In this document: positions 1 through 8,194 of the stretch, piece after piece | Layout: each line of letters opens with the position of its first letter | How positions within the stretch are numbered: the first letter of the stretch is position 1 | Origin: DASWJZ01 sp963792885 | Lineage (GTDB): Bacteria > Pseudomonadota > Alphaproteobacteria > Rhizobiales > Afifellaceae | Assembly: GCA_963792885.1 (NCBI GenBank) | Contig: CAWBXX010000009.1 | Coordinates: 1-64,000 of the forward strand | DNA: 64,000 bases | Direction of reading: 5' to 3' | Made by a program: the position numbers and the translations under genes | Notes under the pieces: generated by a model | Told to the model about the DNA's origin: nothing | What the model saw: only the letters and a program-made list of their open reading frames with translations | The model's database searches: none

Positions 1-453
1 CAATGCCGCACCAAACTCCGCCGCAAAGAGTGCGAGCTAGATTGGAACCGAGGCATGCCTCTGCATGCTTTCGGTTGTGATGGCTGGTTGCAGATTATGC
101 TCCCAAAGCCCGTGGAACAAGTTGGAGCCGGGAACCGGGCTATGGCCTTGAAATCTAACTCCGGCAACCGCCGGGGCGTCGACGCAACTCGTCGGTCGAA
201 AGCGGCTGCGCCTGCGCCTGTTGAGGTGCCGACTGGCGTGGAGGTTTCGTCGATGTTTCACGGCGCCGCGGGTCGCCGGCCAGCGAGCTCGCTAAAGGTT
301 CGCCGCTTGCGCCCGGGGATGCCGTTGGAACCGTTCTTGACGCTGCAAATTCATCGCCTGAAAGCCCGCAAGATCTTGGCATATATGATGAAGCGAGTTC
401 CGATTCCGGGCCAAGGCGGGGGACCTGGCAGGGAGCACGTGAAAGAGGCGCCC
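1..453. other. Unassigned left edge, no gene supported
   Basis: Open frames run through this stretch on both strands, but none gives a protein I recognise and none has a convincing start and ribosome site. It lies directly upstream of the broken bkd operon. In many proteobacteria a Lrp-type activator (BkdR) is divergent at this point, but no Lrp-like helix-turn-helix could be read here in any frame. It may be leader sequence or further decayed coding DNA. Confidence 0.4.
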
Positions 454-1661
454 ATGAAGCCCGAAGTCTCACTCTTTTTGCATATTCCCGAGGCCCGTTT
501 TCGCCCCGGCGACACCCCCGATTTCGGCTACCTGAAGCTCCCGAGGGCCGGGGAGAGGCGCGGCCCGAGCACGAGTCAATGCGCCGGCCACACGCGACCT
601 TGCCTACGGGCTGGTGCGGGTGATCGACGATGAGGGCAGAGCCGTCGGACCATGGGACCCGAAGCTCGATCCGGACGCTGTCGGCGCGGGCTCCGGGCCA
701 TGGTGCTGACGCGCGCCTTCGATGAGCGCATGTTCGCGCCCAGCGCCAGGGCAAAACCTCGTTCTACATGCAATGCCTCGGCGAAGAGGCGATCGCGGTG
801 GCGCAGGCGATGGCGCTCGACCGGACGATATGTGCTTTCCGACCTATCGCCAGCAGGGTCTGCTGATCGCGCGCGACTATCCGCTCGTCGACATGATGCA
901 CCAGATTTATTCGAACGCCGCCGACCCGCTGAAGGGCCGGCAGTTGCCGATCATGTATTCGTCCGAGCAGGCCGGCTTCTTCACCATCTCCGGAAACCTC
1001 GCCACGCAATGCCCGCAAGCGGTCGGCTGGGCGATGGCGTCAGCCTAAGCGGCGACGTGCGTATCGCCGCGACATGGCTGGGCGAGGGTCGACCGCGGAA
1101 GGCGACTTCCACTCGGCGATGATGTTCGCCTCGGTCTATCGCGCGCCGGTGATCATCAACATCGTCAACAATCAGTGGGCCATCAGCTCGTTCCAAGGTA
1201 TCGCTGGCGGCGAGAACACCACATTCGCCGCGCGCGGTGTCGGCTATGGCATTCCCCGCTGCGTGTCGACGGCAACGACTTCCTCGCCGTGTATGCGGTG
1301 ACCCAATGGGCCGCCGACGCGCGCGCGCCAACCTCGGCCCGACGCTGATCGAACACTTCACCTATCGCGGCGGGCCGCACTCAACCAGTGACGATCCCTT
1401 CGCGTTACCGCCCAGCCGAGGAGGGCCGCCAGCTGGCCGCTGGGCGATCCGATCGAGCGCTTGAAGCAGCATCTGATCTCGCTCGGCGAATGGAGCGAAG
1501 AACAACACAAGGCTGCGCAAGAAGAAGCGGCGGAGACCGTTCGCGCGGCGGGGCGGAAGCCGCGGAGAGGTCGGCACCTTGGCTGACGGGCCCATTCACG
1601 CGCGACCATGTTCGAGGATGTATACAAGGACGTGCCGTGGCACCTGCGCCAACAACGGTGA
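454..1661 (+). pseudogene. bkdA1: Branched-chain 2-oxoacid dehydrogenase E1 alpha, multiply frameshifted
   Basis: This was the thiamine-diphosphate E1 alpha subunit that decarboxylates the 2-oxoacids from valine, leucine and isoleucine. Family sequence is clear but scattered over all three frames: MKPEVSLFLHIPEARF at the start, YMQCLGEEAIAVAQ near 770, MCFPTYRQQG and GRQLPIMYSS in 830-1048, then VNNQWAISSFQGIAGG near 1170, GPHSTSDDP near 1375, and MFEDVYKDVPWHLRQQR ending at the TGA at 1659-1661. At least eight changes of frame are needed to join them. The order and spacing match a full-length subunit of about 400 residues, so the loss is by small indels, not by deletion. It overlaps the next gene by one base. 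Either a true pseudogene or a stretch of very poor base calls. Confidence 0.85.
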
Positions 1662-2695
1662 TGAAGCGGAGGCCTGAGCCGTGGCGCTCGATGACGATGA
1701 TCCAGGCGCTGAATTCGGCGCTCGACAACATGCTGGCCCGCGATCCCAACGTGCTACGTTTCGGCGAGGACGTCGGCTATTTCGGTGGCGTGTTCAAAGT
1801 TACCGAGCACTTGCAGAAGAGTACGGCGTCAAACGCTGCTTCGACGCGCCGATCAACGAAGGCGGCATCACCGCGGCTGCGATCGGCATGGCCGTATATG
1901 GTCTGCGGCCTGTCGTCGAGATCCAGTTCGCAGACTACATGTACCCGGCTTCGACCAGATCTGTCAACGAAGCCGCGCGTATTCGCTATCGCTCAGCCGG
2001 CGAGTTCACTGTGCCGATGACGGTCCGCGATCCCTACGGCGGCGGCATCTACGGCGGCCAGACGCATAGCCAGAGCCCGGAAGGCCTTTTCACCCACGTC
2101 TGCGGGATTAAGACCGTGATCCCCTCGAATCGCCGTATGACGCCAAGGGTCTGCTGATCGCCGCGATCGAGGACGACGATCCGGTGATCTTCCTCGAGCC
2201 GAAGCGGCTCTATTCGGGGCCGTTCGATGGCCACCACGATCGCCCGATCGACGCCTGGGCTGGTCGTCCGGAAAGTGAATGCCGATCGATCACTATCGTG
2301 TTCCGCTCGGCAAGGCGGCAGTCGTTCGCGAAGGGGAAGACCTCACCATCCTGTCCTACGGCACCATGGTGCATGTGGCTCTCGCCGCTTTGCGAGAGAC
2401 CGGGGTCGACGCCGAAGTCGTCGACCTGCGAACTCTATTGCCGGTCGACATCGAGACCATCGTCGCTTCCGTCAAGAAGACCGGGCGCTGCCTGATTGCG
2501 CATGAGGCAACCCGAACCGGCGGCTTCGGTGCGGAACTGTCGGCGCTCGTTCAGGAGCGGTGCTTTCACCATCTTGAGGCGCCGATCGTGCGCGTCACCG
2601 GCTGGGACACGCCCTATCCGCACACCTTCGAATGGGAGTATTTCCCCGGCCCGCAGCGGCTCGGCGCCGGGATTAGAGAGGCGATGGCAAGCTAG
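1661..2695 (+). pseudogene. bkdA2: Branched-chain 2-oxoacid dehydrogenase E1 beta, frameshifted
   Basis: This was the E1 beta partner of the preceding gene. The segments are MTMIQALNSALDNML through YFGGVFKVTEHLQ (to about 1820), then CFDAPINEGGITAAAIG through YGGGIYGGQTHSQSPE (to about 2130), then GLLIAAIEDDDPVIFLEPKR (about 2150-2260), then HYRVPLGKAAVVREGEDL to the stop at 2693-2695. Joining them needs at least three frame changes, each a shift of -1 or +2. The last segment alone is 138 codons and intact, covering the transketolase C-terminal domain with LSYGTMVHVAL and EYFPGPQRLGAGI. The start at 1661 shares a base with the bkdA1 stop, as expected for tight coupling. As written no active subunit can be made. 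Confidence 0.85.
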
Positions 2696-2708
2696 GGCTC
2701 GGCACGCA

Positions 2709-3824
2709 ATGGGCACCTACACCTTCAAACTGCCGGATGTCGGCGAGGGCATCGCGGAAGCCGAGATCGTCGAATGGCATGCCGACGTCGGGGATAGGGT
2801 GGAGGAGGATCAGCCCCTCGTCGACGTCATGACTGAGAAAGCTACCGTGGAGATCGGCGCGCCGGTTTCAGGCACGATCCTGTCGCGAAATGGTGGCGTC
2901 GGGGATATGGCCCCCGTTGGTGCGGAACTGGTCGTGATCGCCACCGCGGACGCCGAGGTGCCGCCGCCTTCGACCAGCACGGCGACAACAATGCCGGCGA
3001 CCCCCTCAGCTAAGCCCAACGAGACGATTGAGAGGCCCTCTCGTAGCGTCCGTCGCGACCGGGAGCGCAAGCCCACGGCCGCACCGGCCGTGCGCGCCCG
3101 GGCTGACGCTTTGGGTATTGATCTCGCGAGCGTGGCGGGAAGCGGCAAGGAGGGGCGTATCCTGCATGAGGACCTCGACGCGTTGCTGCTTCGCCACGGG
3201 AGCGGGTTCGCGCGCCCGGCGATAGGCGCGCCGCGTGAAGGGGTCGAAGAAATCAAGGTGATCGGGCTGCGCCGGCAGATCGCGCAGGCGATGCAAGATG
3301 CCAAGCGGCGCATCCCGCACTTCTCCTACGTCGAAGAAGTCGATGTGACCGCGCTTGAGACATTGCGCTGCGATCTGAACGACGATCGCGCCGCGGGCAG
3401 GCCGCGATTGACGGTCCTACCATTCCTGATCCGGGCGCTTGTCGCTGCATTGCCGGATCACCCCGGAATCAACGCGCATTTCGACGACGAGGCCGGGATC
3501 ATCTGCCGCTACGCCGCCATTCATGTCGGGGTGGCGACGCAGACCCGGCGCGGTCTTGTCGTCCCGGTCATCCGACATGTCGAGACGCTCGATCTGGTCG
3601 CGATCGGCGCTGAGATCGAGCGATTGAGTGAAGCCGCCCGCTCCGGAAAGGCCAGTCGCGAGGAGCTCTCCGGCTCAACCGTCACCGTTTCCAGCCTCGG
3701 GGCTCTGGGCGGCGTCGCGGCGACGCCGATCGTCAAGCCGCCGGAAGTCGCGATTATCGGCGTCAACAAAATCGTCGAACGCCCGGTCGTACACGACGGG
3801 CGCATTGACGTGAGGAAGGGGTGA
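2709..3824 (+). CDS. bkdB: 2-oxoacid dehydrogenase E2 acyltransferase, C-terminus missing
   Basis: This is the dihydrolipoyl acyltransferase core of the branched-chain complex. The lipoyl domain is at residues 3-78, with the lipoylation lysine in DVMTEKATVEI near residue 44. A proline/alanine-rich linker follows, then a subunit-binding domain near 125-160 (RARADALGIDL, GSGKEGRILHEDL), then the catalytic domain from about 185. The 371-residue frame stops after GRIDVRKG, just where the family continues into the catalytic HRVVDG-type His/Asp motif. About 50 residues are therefore missing, and the following DNA does not encode them in any frame. The frame is otherwise intact for 1.1 kb, unlike E1 alpha and beta. 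It follows bkdA2 by 13 bp. As written it should lack acyltransferase activity. Confidence 0.85.
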   Translation: MGTYTFKLPDVGEGIAEAEIVEWHADVGDRVEEDQPLVDVMTEKATVEIGAPVSGTILSRNGGVGDMAPVGAELVVIATADAEVPPPSTSTATTMPATPSAKPNETIERPSRSVRRDRERKPTAAPAVRARADALGIDLASVAGSGKEGRILHEDLDALLLRHGSGFARPAIGAPREGVEEIKVIGLRRQIAQAMQDAKRRIPHFSYVEEVDVTALETLRCDLNDDRAAGRPRLTVLPFLIRALVAALPDHPGINAHFDDEAGIICRYAAIHVGVATQTRRGLVVPVIRHVETLDLVAIGAEIERLSEAARSGKASREELSGSTVTVSSLGALGGVAATPIVKPPEVAIIGVNKIVERPVVHDGRIDVRKG

Positions 3825-4846
3825 CGGCCGATGGATGGTATACAACCCAATCTTTGGACGCGCCAAAGTCCAATCTCACTGGCGATCCCTCTTTGCACCT
3901 CCAACAGCCGGGGAGCGGATCAGGTGCTGGGCGGTCCGGCAACTCGGCCGGCCAGAAATCGAAGGCAAGCTATGAAATCGGCTATGGCAAACCCCCCAAA
4001 CACACGAGGTTCAAGAAGGGGCAGTCGGGCAACCCAAAGGGGCGAATGCCGTTGCACGCCCGCTCCATCAGCAAAAGCCAAATCGACAGGGACGTCCTCG
4101 TCGTGATGCAGGCGGAGGTGACCACCAAGCTTGGCGGCAAGCGCGTGCGTATTCCGGCCGTAACGGCGCTCTTCTGCGCGATGATCGAAAAAGCGCTCAG
4201 CGGCGACGTGCGGGCGATGAAGTTGGTGATGAAGTCGTATCTGAGTTCATTGAGCCGGCCACCAGGCCGTCGCCTCGGAAATGTACAGGACGCTGAGTTG
4301 GACGGAAAAGGCAGCGATGCTGAACTCACGCGCGGACACGCGTCTCCTTCGCGAGGAACTCAACAAGCTGCGCAAGAAGACCCACATACGAAACATTCGG
4401 GCATCGAAACCTTCTTAGTTTCAGCTGCCATGTGCACCGCCATCGTTGGCAGCATTGCCTTCATTGATACGCCATCCGCTTCGCAGCTTCGCGCCCAGCA
4501 ATGTTCGTTGTTAGCGACGATGCCATTTGACGCGAAGGGGACTGCCGCGGACATTAGCAATTTCTCGAACTGCGAAGACATCAGTATTCGGACGCGCTGC
4601 TCGTTGCAGAGCCCCAGCCATTCATGCTTGCTGAGCGACTTCGTTTTCCAACTGTGCGCCTTCGAGACGAACGAGCGTTTGCGGCTGCAGCCTGTGGCGT
4701 CGCTCTGCTCTGCCGATTTGCGTTCCGTGTTTTGGATGGGAGAATTCCGTGAAAGCGACGGAGGCGTTCCCTGTTATTCTTGGCGAGATTCCCTGTTTCG
4801 AAAGCAGGGAATTGGCCTCAGACTCCAGGCGATGTCCGGGGTTTGA
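3821..4846 (+). CDS. DUF5681 domain protein, probable mobile-DNA remnant
   Basis: The recognisable part is nucleotides 3965-4255. It has YGKPPKHTRFKKGQSGNPKGR, the hallmark of DUF5681, then a helical stretch ending ALSGDVRAMKLVMKSYL. DUF5681 proteins are usually small, of unknown function, and scattered near prophage and transposon genes. The frame opens with GTG at 3821, overlapping the truncated E2 stop, which fits an insertion or recombination joint rather than a designed start. A true start could lie closer to the domain. Beyond about 4260 the reading frame looks unlike any protein (Cys-rich, no domain), so the real product may end there or shift frame near 4250. Function unknown. Confidence 0.55.
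   Translation: MTADGWYTTQSLDAPKSNLTGDPSLHLQQPGSGSGAGRSGNSAGQKSKASYEIGYGKPPKHTRFKKGQSGNPKGRMPLHARSISKSQIDRDVLVVMQAEVTTKLGGKRVRIPAVTALFCAMIEKALSGDVRAMKLVMKSYLSSLSRPPGRRLGNVQDAELDGKGSDAELTRGHASPSRGTQQAAQEDPHTKHSGIETFLVSAAMCTAIVGSIAFIDTPSASQLRAQQCSLLATMPFDAKGTAADISNFSNCEDISIRTRCSLQSPSHSCLLSDFVFQLCAFETNERLRLQPVASLCSADLRSVFWMGEFRESDGGVPCYSWRDSLFRKQGIGLRLQAMSGV
4281..4418 (+). CDS. Small ORF, possible shifted tail of the DUF5681 gene
   Basis: In the frame +1 to the DUF5681 ORF, an open stretch runs from a stop at 4251 to TAG at 4416-4418. Read from ATG 4281 it gives 45 residues with a well-formed helical segment, RLLREELNKLRKKTH. Composition is more protein-like here than in the overlapping frame. 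It could be the true 3' end of the DUF5681 gene after a frameshift, or chance. No function can be given. Confidence 0.2.
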   Translation: MYRTLSWTEKAAMLNSRADTRLLREELNKLRKKTHIRNIRASKPS

Positions 4847-5036
4847 AGGGTTTCGACGGTTTGAGAGTATTCCCCAGGCATTGCCGCTGCTTTTCCCGAT
4901 CTCGGGGAAGATCGAGGAATCGGCGTCGCTGACCTTCGAGCGCATGCGGCCGACATGGCTACCTGTGCGCTCGCTCTTGATATGCAAGGCCAGAAATCTC
5001 AATCTGATAGCCAGTCGTAGGATCGTGCGGGGGCGT
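4419..5036. other. Gene-poor junction with repeat-like and gene debris
   Basis: No complete gene is seen in these roughly 600 bp. The base composition is visibly lower in GC than the flanks. It contains two TTCCCTGTT direct copies (4766-4774 and 4790-4798), an inverted partner CAGGGAAT at 4805-4812, and a minus-strand scrap at 4898-4925 matching part of a GMC oxidoreductase C-terminal motif. Together with the DUF5681 ORF this looks like DNA left by mobile elements between the bkd operon and the sugar locus. Confidence 0.45.
4788..4812. repeat. Imperfect 25-bp inverted repeat, ATTCCCTG...CAGGGAAT
   Basis: The eight-base arms ATTCCCTG and CAGGGAAT are exact complements and enclose TTTCGAAAG. 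A further direct copy of TTCCCTGTT lies upstream at 4766-4774. I recall TTCCCTGTT/AACAGGGAA motifs in alphaproteobacterial intergenic debris, but cannot verify that here. It has no T tract, so it is not an obvious terminator. Confidence 0.4.
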
Positions 5037-5930
5037 ATGGCGTCGAAGATTCGGGTCGTCGTTCACCAGGACGACGTCGGCATGAACCACGGGGCGAACG
5101 CCGCCTTTGTCGACATGACCCGGCGCGGCATATGCACGGCCGGTTCCGTTATGGTCCCGTGCCCGTGGTTTCCTGAAGTCGCCGAGCTGCAGGCGCGCGA
5201 TCCGCGCCTCGACATCGGCGTCCATCTTGTTCTCACCTCCGAATTCAAGGCGTATCGCTGGCGGCCGCTGAGCGGTACGTCGCAGGCGTCGGGTCTCGTC
5301 GATCCCGATGGCTACTTCTGGCCGACGGCGCGCCAGGCGCGAGAGCATGCCCATCCGGATGCCGTCGAGGCAGAACTGCGCGCCCAGATCGACGCGGCGA
5401 AGAAGGGGGGCATCGACATCACCCACATCAACTCGCACATGTTCACCGTTCTTTGCCCGCAATTCATCGAAATCTACACACAGCTCGGCCGCGAGGAGCG
5501 CGTGCCCGTTCTCCTGGTGCGCCAGGACGCCGCTTACGGGTCGATGGAAAAGGGACCGGCTGTCGACGCTGCTGTTCGCGCCGCCGGTGGCGAGGGACAC
5601 CCGGTGTTCGACCGCGTGCTGGAGACGCCGTGGCGTCGCGGTGCCTCGGTCGAAAGCGACTACGATGCGCTCCTCGACCAGATCGGCCCCGGCCTCAACT
5701 ATCTGGCGCTGCATTTCAACGCGCCCGGTGAGATCGCCTCGATCGAGCCCGATCCCGAAGACATCCGGACGGAGGAATACGCGCTTTTCTCCGGCGCGCG
5801 GATACGCGAGCGGCTCATGTCCGACGGCATCGAGCTGATCGGCATGCGCGGATTCCGGGACAGCCTCCGCAGCAGCAGGACCGACTCTGCAACCAAAGCT
5901 GACTCGCCCGCGGCCCGCGTGCCGGTCTAG
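5037..5930 (+). CDS. ChbG/HpnK (YdjC-like) family carbohydrate deacetylase
   Basis: This protein has 297 residues, the usual family size. These metal-dependent enzymes remove N-acetyl groups from small sugars such as chitobiose. The signature is intact: HQDDVGMN near residue 10 (metal-binding Asp pair), IGVHL near 60, and ITHINSHMF near 127 supplying the two metal histidines. A C-terminal HFNAPGEI is also present. I chose ATG 5037 because the metal site starts ten residues in; the longer open frame upstream runs through repeat debris. It lies 112 bp before a sugar-binding protein gene, which suggests it processes an imported acetylated sugar. There is no signal peptide, so it should act in the cytoplasm. 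The exact substrate cannot be read from sequence. Confidence 0.82.
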   Translation: MASKIRVVVHQDDVGMNHGANAAFVDMTRRGICTAGSVMVPCPWFPEVAELQARDPRLDIGVHLVLTSEFKAYRWRPLSGTSQASGLVDPDGYFWPTARQAREHAHPDAVEAELRAQIDAAKKGGIDITHINSHMFTVLCPQFIEIYTQLGREERVPVLLVRQDAAYGSMEKGPAVDAAVRAAGGEGHPVFDRVLETPWRRGASVESDYDALLDQIGPGLNYLALHFNAPGEIASIEPDPEDIRTEEYALFSGARIRERLMSDGIELIGMRGFRDSLRSSRTDSATKADSPAARVPV

Positions 5931-6042
5931 AAATGCAATCTGGCCCGGTCCCTCTCGGGGCGACCGGGCTATGAGTGACATCTCGGCAGGCCGGCATGCC
6001 GAGGCGCCGAGAGTATCCATGGCCGGGAGGGAGAGGGGTCTC

Positions 6043-7026
6043 ATGAATATGAAACGAACGCGCGCCTTCCTTCGCGCCGGCGCGCTTGCGCTCGGCGTAG
6101 CGGCGGCGTCTCTCGCCGCGACCGCCGCCTCGGCGCAGATCAAGGAAGCCAAGGACGTCCACATCATCTTCGTCACCCATGGTCAGGCGGCTGACGTTTA
6201 TTGGTCGGTCGTGAAAAATGGCGTCGAGGCGGGCCAGAAGGTCATGGGCAGCCAGGTGGAGTATCATTCCCCCGACACCTTCGACATGGTCCAGATGGCG
6301 CGCCTGATCGACGCCGCCGTGGCGGAGAAGCCGGATGCCATCGTCGTGTCCATCCCCGATACGACGGCACTCAAGGACTCGATCCTCAACGCGAAGGCTG
6401 CCGGCATTCCGGTTGGCGTCATCGACACCGGCATCGACCAGGTGCCGGAATGGGGCCTCGACCTCTGGGTCGGCGGCGGCTCCGAATATGATAACGGCCT
6501 CCACGCCGGCGAAATCATGGGTAAGGAGGGCGTGAAGTCGGCCGTGTGCGTCAATCAGGAAGTCGGCAACGTCTCCCTTGACGACCGCTGCAACGGCTTC
6601 AAGGACGGGCTCGCCAAGACGGGTGGCAAGATCGAGGTCGTGGCGGTGACGATGGATCCGACCAAGTCGGCCGGCCGCGTCGAAGCGTTCATCACTGCTC
6701 ATCCGGAAACCGACGGCGTTCTCGCGCTCGGGCCCAGCGTCGCCGACCCGATCCTGCAGCGTCTGCGCGACAACGGCATGATCGCCAAGATCAAGATGGG
6801 CACCTTCGATCTCTCGCCCGTCGCGCTTGAGGCGGTCGACAAAGGTGACATGCTCTTCGCCATCGACAGCCAGCAATATCTGATGGGCTACCTTCCCGTG
6901 GTCTTCTTCACCATGAAGGCGATGTACGGGACGCTCCCGACCGCCAACGTCATGACCGGCCCCGCCTTCATCATGAAGGGGCAGGGCAACAACGTCCTGG
7001 CGCTGAGCAAGCAAGGCATCCGATAG
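6043..7026 (+). CDS. Sugar ABC transporter periplasmic binding protein
   Basis: The mature domain is a type I periplasmic binding fold of the ribose/xylose class (Peripla_BP_4). The 327-residue product starts with MNMKRTRAF, a hydrophobic segment to about residue 27 and a likely signal-peptidase site after ATAASA. Motifs include AVAEKPDAIVVSIPD, AGIPVGVIDTGID and the hinge-like GVLALGPSVADPIL. ATG 6043 follows a purine-rich GGGAGGGAGAGGGG ribosome site; an upstream in-frame ATG at 5971 would add an unlikely arginine-rich leader before the signal peptide. It heads an operon with the permease and ATPase, in the order of the FrcB-FrcC-FrcA fructose importer. It would deliver the sugar that the ChbG-type enzyme or the aminotransferase nearby acts on. 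Ligand unknown. Confidence 0.85.
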   Translation: MNMKRTRAFLRAGALALGVAAASLAATAASAQIKEAKDVHIIFVTHGQAADVYWSVVKNGVEAGQKVMGSQVEYHSPDTFDMVQMARLIDAAVAEKPDAIVVSIPDTTALKDSILNAKAAGIPVGVIDTGIDQVPEWGLDLWVGGGSEYDNGLHAGEIMGKEGVKSAVCVNQEVGNVSLDDRCNGFKDGLAKTGGKIEVVAVTMDPTKSAGRVEAFITAHPETDGVLALGPSVADPILQRLRDNGMIAKIKMGTFDLSPVALEAVDKGDMLFAIDSQQYLMGYLPVVFFTMKAMYGTLPTANVMTGPAFIMKGQGNNVLALSKQGIR

Positions 7027-7036
7027 CGTGAGCGGG

Positions 7037-7065
7037 CGGCGCCGGGTCTCGATCGGCCGGCGCCG
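7037..7065 (+). promoter_or_regulatory. Intercistronic hairpin after the binding-protein gene
   Basis: Nine-base arms CGGCGCCGG (7037-7045) and CCGGCGCCG (7057-7065) are perfect complements with an 11-base loop. It lies 10 bp after the binding-protein stop and 33 bp before the permease start, with no strong T tract. Hairpins here often protect the 3' end of the binding-protein message or cause partial termination, so the binding protein is made in excess over the permease. Confidence 0.5.
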
Positions 7066-7098
7066 TCCTCTTCGCCCGGTCCCTACACGGAGGCGATC

Positions 7099-8194
7099 TT
7101 GGCGATCGCGCTTGACGAAAGACTGCGGCCGGCATCGCAGCTGACCCGGCTGCTCAGGCGCCCGGAGTTCGGCGCGCTTGCCGGCACGTTCCTCGTTGTC
7201 TTGGCCTTTGCCATATTCGCTGGCGATACCGGCCTCTTCTCCTCCCGCGGCGTCATCAACGTGCTGCAGGTCTCCGCCGAGCTAGGCATTCTCGCCACGC
7301 CCGTTGCGCTGCTGATGATCGGAGGAGAGTTCGACCTCTCGATCGGCTCGACCGTCGGCTTCGCCGGCGTCGTGATCGGGCTGGGTGTCACCGAGTTTCA
7401 CCTGTCGGTCGGGATTTCGGTTCTCGTCGCCTTCGCCTTCGCTCTCCTGATCGGCTACGTGAACGGGCTTCTCCTCATCCGCACGAAGCTCCCATCCTTC
7501 ATCGTGACGCTCGCGTTCCTGTTCATTCTGCGTGGGCTGACACTCGCGGTGACCAGGGGCATCACCGGAAGGACGCAGATCCCCTACATAACGCGAGGGC
7601 GTGAAGGACACCTGGATCGTCGAGCTCTTCGCCGGAGACGCTTTCGGTGGCTTGTTCCGCTGGTTCGGCGAGATCGGCGTAATCGGGCTCCGCCCCGACG
7701 GCCTCCCCAATGTTCCGGGCGTGCCGGCGTCGGTGCTGTGGTGGATCGGTTTGACGGCGCTCGCGACCTGGGTCCTTCTCAACACGCGGTTCGGCAACTG
7801 GATTTTCTCCGTCGGCGGCGACCAGAACGCAGCCCGCAACATCGGCGTGCCCGTCGCGCGCGTAAAGATCGTGCTCTTCATCCTCACCGCCTCCGCGGCG
7901 ACGCTCTTTGCAACGATCCAGGTGCTGAGCGTCGGCTCTGCCGACACCCTGCGCGGGACGCAGAAGGAGTTCGAGGCGATCATTGCCGCCGTCATCGGCG
8001 GCTGTCTCCTGACCGGTGGATACGGGTCGGCGATCGGCGCCGCGTTCGGCGCCCTTATCTTCGGCCTGGTCCAGATGGGCATCTTCTACACGGGCATCGA
8101 TACCGACTGGTTCAAGGTCTTCCTGGGCTCGATGGTTCTGATCGCGGTGCTCTTCAACAACTATATCCGGCGCAAAGTCACGGAGGCCCGATGA
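7099..8194 (+). pseudogene. Sugar ABC transporter permease with one frameshift
   Basis: This is a RbsC/FrcC-type inner-membrane permease, read in two frames. The first part (7099 to about 7599) starts LAIALDERLRPA from TTG 7099 and holds several membrane segments plus GGEFDLSIGST, the family signature. The second part (7601-8194) begins VKDTWIVELFAGDAF and holds GGDQNAARNIGV, IGGCLLTGGYGSAIG and the final membrane segment. Dropping one C at 7600 joins them as ACG CGA GGG GTG AAG and gives about 364 residues, normal for the family. Without that change the first frame runs on into the ATPase gene. Base-call error or a recent mutation. The stop overlaps the ATPase start (ATGA). Confidence 0.8.
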
